Origin: Maribacter sp. | GTDB lineage: Bacteria > Bacteroidota > Bacteroidia > Flavobacteriales > Flavobacteriaceae | DNA: 15,524 nt | Reading direction: 5' to 3' | Assembly (NCBI GenBank): GCA_013001935.1 | Contig: JABDKZ010000113.1 | Location: 1-15,524 of the forward strand | Made by a program: the position numbers and the translations under genes | In this document: one piece after another, positions 7,842 through 13,796 of the stretch | Numbering within the stretch: position 1 is the first letter of the stretch | How the letters are laid out: the number at the start of each line of letters is the position of its first letter | Notes under the pieces: model-generated | What the model saw: only the letters and a program-made list of their open reading frames with translations | What the model was told of the DNA's origin: nothing | Databases searched by the model: none

Positions 7842-8784
7842 TACTATCGTAATAGGTGGCGAATCTGTGGCGCCGGGGGAAGAAAAACTCCTAAAGATTG
7901 GTATAGACAGGTTGCCTACTGGCACACTCATTGATATACCCGTCTACGTATTCAACGCCAAAAAACCGGGTCCAACGATTTTAGTTCAGGCGGGATTGCA
8001 CGGTGATGAAATCAATGGAATAGAGATTGTGAGACGTATGTTGCAACAAAAACGGTTCAATATTCGTAGTGGGGCGGTTATTGCCGTTCCTATCCTCAAT
8101 ATTTTTGGGTTCATTCATTTTTCACGTGATGTGCCCGATGGTAAAGATGTTAACCGTAGTTTTCCAGGTAAAAAGTCCGGTTCTCTCGCAAGTCGCATGG
8201 CCTATCATTATGTATCACAGATAATGCATCAAATGGATTTTGCCATAGACCTGCATACTGGGGGTGCACAAAGGCATAATTTCCCTCAGGTTCGCTTTAC
8301 CCACGAAGATGGAACGAGTAAGGAATTGGCCAAGATATTTAATGCCCCTTTTTTATTTTCATCAAGATTGATCAAAGGATCTTTTCGCGAGGCCGCTTAT
8401 CGTATGGGTAAACCTACAATCGTTTTTGAGGCAGGGGAAAGTATGCGCTTTGATGATTACGCTATTTTGGAGGGTATGCAAGGCATACTGAATGTACTAA
8501 AGCACCTTAAAATGATTTCAAAGGTAGAACCATTTTATGTTGAACGCATGAATTCGGTGCTGTTGACCAATCGTAAATGGCTTCGTGCACCTACCGCTGG
8601 TATGTTTATACCTGAACTTACCAATGGCAGTGAAATTAAAAAGGGTCAGGAAATAGGATTGATTACTGATACTTATGCTCGGCACAGTAAAAAAATAAAA
8701 GCGCCTTATGACGGTTTTGTCTTTAGCATCAATAATCAAGCCGTGGTAAATCAAGGGGATGCCTTATTTCACATTGGTAAATAG
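7819..8784 (+). CDS. AstE/aspartoacylase-type zinc carboxypeptidase, RimK partner
   Basis: A 321-residue M14-like protein of the succinylglutamate desuccinylase/aspartoacylase family. Zinc ligands are His61 and Glu64 (in GLHGDE) and His146 (in DLHTG). KDVNRSFPG (109-117) supplies the Asn-Arg substrate-carboxylate pair, and FEAGES (203-208) holds the probable catalytic glutamate (Glu204 or Glu207). After residue ~250 there is a biotinyl/lipoyl-like beta-barrel (RAPTAGMFIPE, IKAPYDGFV, ending in FHIG), normal for this subfamily. Family members cut an amide bond next to a free carboxylate, such as N-acyl-aspartate or N-succinylglutamate. Because the gene starts inside rimK (23-base overlap), the likely job is removal or trimming of the residues RimK adds, rather than arginine catabolism: no other ast gene is present. 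The reaction remains an inference. Confidence 0.9.
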   Translation: MFQEKENNTIVIGGESVAPGEEKLLKIGIDRLPTGTLIDIPVYVFNAKKPGPTILVQAGLHGDEINGIEIVRRMLQQKRFNIRSGAVIAVPILNIFGFIHFSRDVPDGKDVNRSFPGKKSGSLASRMAYHYVSQIMHQMDFAIDLHTGGAQRHNFPQVRFTHEDGTSKELAKIFNAPFLFSSRLIKGSFREAAYRMGKPTIVFEAGESMRFDDYAILEGMQGILNVLKHLKMISKVEPFYVERMNSVLLTNRKWLRAPTAGMFIPELTNGSEIKKGQEIGLITDTYARHSKKIKAPYDGFVFSINNQAVVNQGDALFHIGK

Positions 8785-8899
8785 GTCTTTTTGGAAAATT
8801 GGTCGTTGATATAAAAGCGAATCTTCTGCTTAATTCTTTTTAGTCGATCACTGACATAGGCTGCTAGAAAATTTCAAAACCTTAACTATTTTCAACATT

Positions 8900-11155
8900 T
8901 TAAAAACGATAGGTGTAAACAATTTTCAAAGCTCCGCCCTGTTGTACCGTAAAAAACCTTTTATCCAAAACGGGGTTGTTCCGCCAATTGTGGTTATACA
9001 CAAAAAAAACGTCGGTGCCAGGGGTAATTATCCATCGAAAACGGGTGTTGGTACCCAGAACCTCACTTATATCATCATACTGGATATTCGATGATAACGA
9101 TATGTCGGGGGTAAAATCAAGGCCTAGATTCATCCGGAACAAATTTGTATTAAAGCCGCTATTCTCAGCAGTTACCTTGGTATAATTATACTCGCCGACC
9201 AGATTAATACCGGGTGCTGGCCGTAAGGTACACCCCAAAGCCAATGTGGAAATATTCCCCGTCCAAAAACCTCCGGCTTCATATCCGATAGATCCAGATA
9301 CCTTTCGAAATGAAGCGGAAGAAGCCTCTAGTTCGTAACTCCAATTCACATATTCCCCTGGAGCCACAATTACTGAGCCGTCTCCTAAGATGTCAAAATT
9401 TTCATCGAGAAATTCAAAGTTTCTGTTTATTTCAACACCTAAACTCTCACCGGATTCAAATCGGATCTCCCCTAAGGTAAACCTAAGATTCTCGGTAAGA
9501 AGCTTGTTTTCAAGGGAAGCAAGATACTCATAGTATATGCCCCATTCTATTTCTCTTATAACCTTACTTTTTTCAAACAGGGGAGCATAGTTTATAGCTG
9601 GTTGCAGCCTTTTGAATCCATTTCTACGATTAAACCCTACCGCTGGATCATACTCATCCCCAAATTCCCTATATGAAACCCAGGCAGACCAGGGTTGGTT
9701 GGGAAAATTAAATCGTAGACCACGTACTGATCGATCTAGCAATGAAGTGGAATCGTCAAAAGGTGAAGCAGGGTTGTGTCCAATAAAAAAGGCAGAAAAT
9801 TGTAGCACCTTATCCCCTAAAAATTCTGATGTACTCAATGTGAGGTCAGCGGCCAGTGTATTCCTATCTTGAACCGGATTGCCTAATAGAGAATCACCAT
9901 CGGTACTTCTTCTGGTGTACAAAACGCCAATTGAACTTTCTTTCCAAAAATCCCGCCGATATCTGGCCACGGTAAAATTTTCTGGTTTGAGTTCGCCCTC
10001 TTCCGCAGTTCGCACATGTATTAGCGCCAGGTTATTCTTGCCGATATTTCCAATGAGTCGACCCCCATACTTAATGGGAATAGGCACCCCCTCAACCAGT
10101 CCTATCCTACGGCTAAAATAAGGGTCTACACCACTTCGGGGCGCAAATTGTAAAATTGAGGAGCCCTCAAGGAAAAAATCCCTTTTTTCGGGAAAACGTA
10201 AAGGAAAACGAGTTAGGTTTATTTGTCTGTCGTCTACCTCGGTCTGTGCAAAATCAGTGTTGTATGTGAAAGAGGCCTTCAATTGGGATGTGATATTATA
10301 ATTGATATCAAATCCAAAATCTGCAGATTCGTCTTTTGTGAATTGGTCATTTTCATCATCATACTCCTTGCCGGCCTGTGTTATGACATAAGGAACGACC
10401 TCTAGCCCTAATCCTTGCGATGGATCAACAAGACCGGTGAGTATACCGGCATTCTGTGGTCGTAACAATCCCTGATTACGACGGTGACCTGTCCACAGCA
10501 ATTCTTCATTATTACGACGTATTGTTCTTTGAAAATTAATTCCCCAGACTGCACTGTTTGAATCAAAGTTAATGCTCCTAAAAGGAATCCGAATTTCGGC
10601 CGACCAGCCAAAATCACCTATATGTGTCCATGCTTTCCAAATACCATCCCAGTCCTGGTTCAACGTTTGCCCTTGGCCTGAAGAAATAAGACCATCGCCT
10701 CGTAACCCCAAAGGATTTATTTCAAAGAAGTAGGCTCTTCGTTTATCCATAAATGTGTCAAAAACCCATCTAAAACGATCGTCTGTTTCCAGCGATTCGT
10801 CCCTTTTCATTTGAAAAGCCTTTATCCCCTCTGGATCGCTGTCATAACAAATTACAGAGATATAGATATTCTGCTTATCGTATGCGATCCTTATTTCAGT
10901 CTGCTCTGTAGGTTCACCGCCCTCTTTTGGTTCTTGCATTAGAAAATTTCCACTTGGCGGAATGTACATCCAAAATGCCTCGTCAACCAGTCCATCCAAA
11001 TGAAGTTCCGTTTTATTGAGGAAATACGCTTTAATTTCCTTAGGTGCCTGCCCATTGCCATTCTCCTGACTTGACCCCAGAATCGGAAAAATATACAGCG
11101 GGATCAGACAAGTGACATTTACAAAAATCATGAACAAGCGATCTACGAAATTCAT
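8900..11155 (-). CDS. DUF5916 outer-membrane protein with N-terminal CBM9-like domain
   Basis: A 751-residue exported protein. A signal sequence covers residues 1-30 (hydrophobic stretch about 8-26, likely cut near SSQ-E). A carbohydrate-binding-family-9-like beta-sandwich spans about 47-235, opening with LHLDGLVDEAFW. The remainder is the DUF5916 region with its hallmark FPEKRDFFLEG and many alternating-residue beta strands. It ends in IVYTYRF; a terminal aromatic after a short amphipathic strand is typical of outer-membrane beta-barrels inserted by the Bam machinery. The function of DUF5916 proteins is unknown; the binding domain suggests recognition of sugar or another surface ligand, by inference. 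It follows the DUF2721 gene by 78 bases on the same strand. No cysteine protease, hydrolase or TonB-dependent receptor motif is seen. Confidence 0.88.
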   Translation of the reverse strand: MNFVDRLFMIFVNVTCLIPLYIFPILGSSQENGNGQAPKEIKAYFLNKTELHLDGLVDEAFWMYIPPSGNFLMQEPKEGGEPTEQTEIRIAYDKQNIYISVICYDSDPEGIKAFQMKRDESLETDDRFRWVFDTFMDKRRAYFFEINPLGLRGDGLISSGQGQTLNQDWDGIWKAWTHIGDFGWSAEIRIPFRSINFDSNSAVWGINFQRTIRRNNEELLWTGHRRNQGLLRPQNAGILTGLVDPSQGLGLEVVPYVITQAGKEYDDENDQFTKDESADFGFDINYNITSQLKASFTYNTDFAQTEVDDRQINLTRFPLRFPEKRDFFLEGSSILQFAPRSGVDPYFSRRIGLVEGVPIPIKYGGRLIGNIGKNNLALIHVRTAEEGELKPENFTVARYRRDFWKESSIGVLYTRRSTDGDSLLGNPVQDRNTLAADLTLSTSEFLGDKVLQFSAFFIGHNPASPFDDSTSLLDRSVRGLRFNFPNQPWSAWVSYREFGDEYDPAVGFNRRNGFKRLQPAINYAPLFEKSKVIREIEWGIYYEYLASLENKLLTENLRFTLGEIRFESGESLGVEINRNFEFLDENFDILGDGSVIVAPGEYVNWSYELEASSASFRKVSGSIGYEAGGFWTGNISTLALGCTLRPAPGINLVGEYNYTKVTAENSGFNTNLFRMNLGLDFTPDISLSSNIQYDDISEVLGTNTRFRWIITPGTDVFFVYNHNWRNNPVLDKRFFTVQQGGALKIVYTYRF

Positions 11156-11233
11156 AATACACTGTTTTTAATAGCTCTCATATGGCCTTATTTGGTTTGG
11201 CACACAGGATGATTTTAAGAATCAAAAGACGTA

Positions 11234-11638
11234 TTACCCTTTCTGTGCTTTGGGCGTAATATCTTCCAACTGTATCGACAAGGCCTTTGTCGATAATTGG
11301 ACTTCGATAAGGGAAAGCACCAATGAGACCATCAAAGCCAATAGGCTAATGCCGAATATCAAGTTGGCCCAAAACTCATATTCGATGTAAATAAGGAACA
11401 TGGTTATTACACTGAACAAAAAGCTTAAAATTGCAACGGCCTGCATATTTTTAATTATTGTTAGGCGTTTGTTCAATTGTTTGACCTGAAGCCCTACCCC
11501 TGGCGAGGCCGTTTCTTGAAATTTTTGGTGTAATTGTCGAATCAAGGCGGCTATGGCCAAATATCGGGCGTTATAAGCCAACATCGATAACGAAATTGCC
11601 GGAAAGAGCAAGGCGGGAATACTGAGTGTAAGTTGCAT
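11234..11638 (-). CDS. DUF2721 family membrane protein
   Basis: A 134-residue protein with an N-terminal hydrophobic segment (about 5-32), a cytoplasmic-looking charged stretch (35-64, LIRQLHQKF...LNKRLTIIKNM) and two closely spaced transmembrane helices (about 66-88 and 91-112), ending in a charged tail. The opening SIPALLFPAISLSMLAYNARYLA and the EVQLSTKAL segment after the last helix are typical of DUF2721. No biochemical role is known for this family. The ATG follows the TAA of the ThuA gene with no spacer (TAAATG), so it is very probably translated by re-initiating ribosomes and belongs to the same transcript. Confidence 0.82.
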   Translation of the reverse strand: MQLTLSIPALLFPAISLSMLAYNARYLAIAALIRQLHQKFQETASPGVGLQVKQLNKRLTIIKNMQAVAILSFLFSVITMFLIYIEYEFWANLIFGISLLALMVSLVLSLIEVQLSTKALSIQLEDITPKAQKG

Positions 11639-12625
11639 TTATTGTTTTTGATTAAAATTACGACTACTTGATGTATTCAAGGTCGGGAAATCCTTGGGAA
11701 TTGGAAAAGTTACCTGGCCGGTAGCGGCCCATTCCGTACCACGGAGCATGGTAGTGATAAACCCGACACACTGTACCGAATAATCGGCATGGCCCATAAT
11801 GTTATGAAAAATACGACCCTTACCGTAATTCAGTACCATTAGGGCAGGTTCGTGCCTTTCAGAACCCTTGAATTCTTTCGAGGCATAGGCCGTTGCCAAT
11901 ATCTCCATGTTTTCCGCTGGTCCACGCAGCCTTTCATACAGTTCGTCTTTGGTATGCAACCATTTTGGAGGCATACCTTGGGTAATAGGATGATTTGCAT
12001 TTCTAATTTGTATCTGGTATTCGTGCTGCGGCCCATGAGCACCACCATTACCGGGAGTCATGTCGCGTATCAACTCATCGTCATTATTATAATATACATA
12101 AGGCCCGTCTTTTTCCGTACGGTCTCCCCAACCCCCTAAACCAATCATCTGATTATAGGCCTGCCATTTCGGGAAGGAGTTGTCTGCCGCATGGAAAACT
12201 ACCAAACCACCTCCCGATTTCATGTATTCTTCGAATGCGCTTTCGGTTGTTGCCGGCCAATTGGCGGCACTCCATCCAAAATTGCAAACGACCACATCAT
12301 AATTTTTGAATTTTGGCTTGTAATTGGGGTCGCTCTCCGGTTTATCCCTTGCCGCTGTGTGCTGCACCCCGTCTACTCCAAAATCAGAGAGATAGACTTC
12401 CCCTTTCCAGGTATACCTGGTTCTATTTACATCGACCTCGAACTTTCCGCTCTCTTCCATATATTTTTTAAGCATGAAAGTGATTTTTGGCCATTGATCG
12501 TGGTTGTTTTGACCATCTATAATGAGCACCTTTATTTTTTTATTGGTTTTAGGGGATTCTTTTTGTGAAAGCAGGGGCAGGGAAAAAGAAATTGCCAGGA
12601 AAAGTAGGATGGTTTTTAATCGCAT
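11639..12625 (-). CDS. Exported ThuA-domain protein (class I glutamine amidotransferase-like)
   Basis: A 328-residue protein with a signal peptide (hydrophobic 4-19, likely cut after LLSQ) and one ThuA domain. The core starts with KIKVLIIDGQNNHDQW (30-45). The flavodoxin/GATase-like fold is then visible as NYDVVVCNFGW (108-118) and GGGLVVFHAADNSF (138-151), where His145 replaces the cysteine nucleophile of glutamine amidotransferases. Later come NHPIT (211-215), WLHTKDELYERL (222-233) and GKGRIFHNIMGHAD (268-281). ThuA proteins are named for trehalose utilisation in Rhizobium; in Bacteroidota they are commonly exported and often linked to sugar-processing genes, but the reaction is unsettled. 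It heads a likely ThuA-DUF2721-DUF5916 transcript. A 9-base inverted repeat sits immediately before, and touches, its start codon. Confidence 0.9.
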   Translation of the reverse strand: MRLKTILLFLAISFSLPLLSQKESPKTNKKIKVLIIDGQNNHDQWPKITFMLKKYMEESGKFEVDVNRTRYTWKGEVYLSDFGVDGVQHTAARDKPESDPNYKPKFKNYDVVVCNFGWSAANWPATTESAFEEYMKSGGGLVVFHAADNSFPKWQAYNQMIGLGGWGDRTEKDGPYVYYNNDDELIRDMTPGNGGAHGPQHEYQIQIRNANHPITQGMPPKWLHTKDELYERLRGPAENMEILATAYASKEFKGSERHEPALMVLNYGKGRIFHNIMGHADYSVQCVGFITTMLRGTEWAATGQVTFPIPKDFPTLNTSSSRNFNQKQ

Positions 12626-12653
12626 TTTAATGGATTTTATCAGCCATTAAAAA
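12625..12653. repeat. Inverted repeat at the start of the ThuA gene
   Basis: TTTTAATGG and CCATTAAAA are perfect 9-base complements separated by about 10 bases, next to the ThuA start codon (coordinates good to one base). In the leftward mRNA this hairpin would place the AUG at the foot of the stem. It could be an operator for a dimeric regulator, a translational hairpin, or chance in AT-rich DNA. Confidence 0.4.
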
Positions 12654-12764
12654 TAGGATTTCGTTTAGCAAAACACAAGGTTCTGCAGCTGTTTTCACCA
12701 ATTTTCAAATAGTTAGCAAAAAAGGCGATATAATAGGAATATGATAAAATATAGACCTAATAAT

Positions 12765-12796
12765 GAATATTATAATAAAAAATAGCTAAATTTATG
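12765..12796 (+). promoter_or_regulatory. Weak candidate promoter for the glycine-zipper gene
   Basis: TAAATTTA at 12787-12794 resembles the Bacteroidota -7 element TAnnTTTG and lies about 30 bases before the start codon. The -33 TTG is not present at the right distance; only an ATG-like triplet is. The 198-base divergent gap is very AT-rich, so the match is weak. Confidence 0.25.
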
Positions 12797-12823
12797 AACA
12801 ATAATCAACTAAATAACTAAAAA

Positions 12824-13108
12824 ATGGAAGAGTATTTACCGTTACTAATTCAATTGGTTTCAGGCGCCCTTGGGGGTAATGTAGCTGGAAAACTATTAAA
12901 GAATATGTCCTTAGGAACCCTAGGAAACTCTATTGTTGGTATCTTGGGAGGCGGTCTTGGAGGTCAAATTCTTGGTATGTTGGGGATGGATGTTGATGGC
13001 GGAGGAATGGACATGGCCGGAATTTTAGGCAGCGTTGCCGGCGGTGGTGTAGGCGGAGGCGTTTTAATGGCCATTATTGGAGTTGTTAAAAAGGCCTTGG
13101 CCAAATAA
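12824..13108 (+). CDS. Small glycine-zipper protein, unknown function
   Basis: A 94-residue protein that I do not recognise as a characterised family. About 28% of residues are glycine. It contains no Cys, His, Arg, Trp or Phe, one Tyr and one Pro, and lacks a cleavable signal peptide. GxxxG spacing recurs (G18/G22, G43/G47/G51, G73/G77, G75/G79), the pattern of helices packing in membranes. Three copies of a 12-residue unit [GS]x[LA]GGx[VL][AG]Gx[LIV]L lie at 14-25, 39-50 and 70-81. The N-terminus is acidic and the C-terminus basic (VVKKALAK). It is loosely like GlsB/YeaQ/YmgE-type stress membrane proteins, but I cannot assign it. It has its own intrinsic terminator, so it is probably a single-gene transcript. 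The start has A-rich DNA before it and no Shine-Dalgarno sequence, as usual in this phylum. Confidence 0.8.
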   Translation: MEEYLPLLIQLVSGALGGNVAGKLLKNMSLGTLGNSIVGILGGGLGGQILGMLGMDVDGGGMDMAGILGSVAGGGVGGGVLMAIIGVVKKALAK

Positions 13109-13134
13109 AAATAATATAACCAACTTAAATCAAG

Positions 13135-13169
13135 AAAAGAGGCTAAGATCTATTTAGCCTCTTTTTTTT
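13135..13169 (+). terminator. Intrinsic terminator after the glycine-zipper gene
   Basis: AAGAGGCTAA (13137-13146) pairs with TTAGCCTCTT (13154-13163) across a 7-base loop, followed by eight T (13162-13169). It ends 24 bases before the cyclophilin start codon, so cyclophilin transcription relies on read-through or on a start site inside or just after the hairpin. Confidence 0.88.
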
Positions 13170-13193
13170 ATCTTCCCACAAAGAATTCAAGAC

Positions 13194-13763
13194 ATGTATA
13201 AATTACTATTGCCGTTGCTATTCGTATTGTCAACCTGTGCTTCTAATAAGACATTTGAGATAGGGCAGATAAAAACACCCAAAGGGGAGATTTTGGTTTG
13301 GCTTTATGACGAGACCCCAAACCACAAGCAAAGTTTTATACAATTGGCGAAGGCTGGTTATTGGGATTCGCTGACCTTTAATAGGGTTATCCCAAATTTC
13401 GTGGCCCAGGGGGGCTGCCCGGATACCCCGGAAGGATTTAATGACCCGGAGTATTTGCTAGAACCTGAGTTTAATGATAAACTCTTGCACGAATACGGTG
13501 CCTTTGGTGCGGGAAGGGACAATAATCCCGATAAGCTTTCTGCCCGATGCCAATTTTACATTGTACATAATAAGGAAGGGGAACATCGCTTGGATGGCGA
13601 TTATACCATTTATGGGAAGGTAATAAAGGGGATGGACATTGTTGACGATATTGTAAACAGCCCAAGGGATACCATAAATGAGCCCTTGACCCCAATACCC
13701 CTGGATGTGAATATTGTTGCCATGAAAGCGAAAGACCTTCAGGAATATGGGGTAATCGATTAG
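13194..13763 (+). CDS. Lipoprotein peptidyl-prolyl cis-trans isomerase (cyclophilin)
   Basis: A 189-residue cyclophilin with a lipoprotein signal: hydrophobic residues 4-13 and lipobox LSTC, making Cys15 the lipidated residue. It should be anchored in the envelope and help fold exported proteins. The active-site block FNRVIPNFVAQGG (62-74) matches human CypA residues Arg55, Phe60 and Gln63 as Arg64, Phe69 and Gln72. QFYIVHN (120-126) matches the Gln111-Phe113 strand, and RLDGDYTIYGKVIKGMDIVD (132-151) is the conserved C-terminal part. The CypA Trp121 position is His131, as in many bacterial cyclophilins with weak cyclosporin binding. A short insertion (75-100) replaces the usual GTG loop. It is the last rightward gene before a convergent leftward one. 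Confidence 0.92.
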   Translation: MYKLLLPLLFVLSTCASNKTFEIGQIKTPKGEILVWLYDETPNHKQSFIQLAKAGYWDSLTFNRVIPNFVAQGGCPDTPEGFNDPEYLLEPEFNDKLLHEYGAFGAGRDNNPDKLSARCQFYIVHNKEGEHRLDGDYTIYGKVIKGMDIVDDIVNSPRDTINEPLTPIPLDVNIVAMKAKDLQEYGVID

Positions 13764-13796
13764 TTTTTAATGCTGTTGCGCTAGTACTACCCGAGT

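Noticed and set aside
8785..8899. Possible bidirectional terminator between the AstE-like and DUF5916 genes.
   Set aside because: I found no stem longer than a few bases followed by a T-run in either direction.
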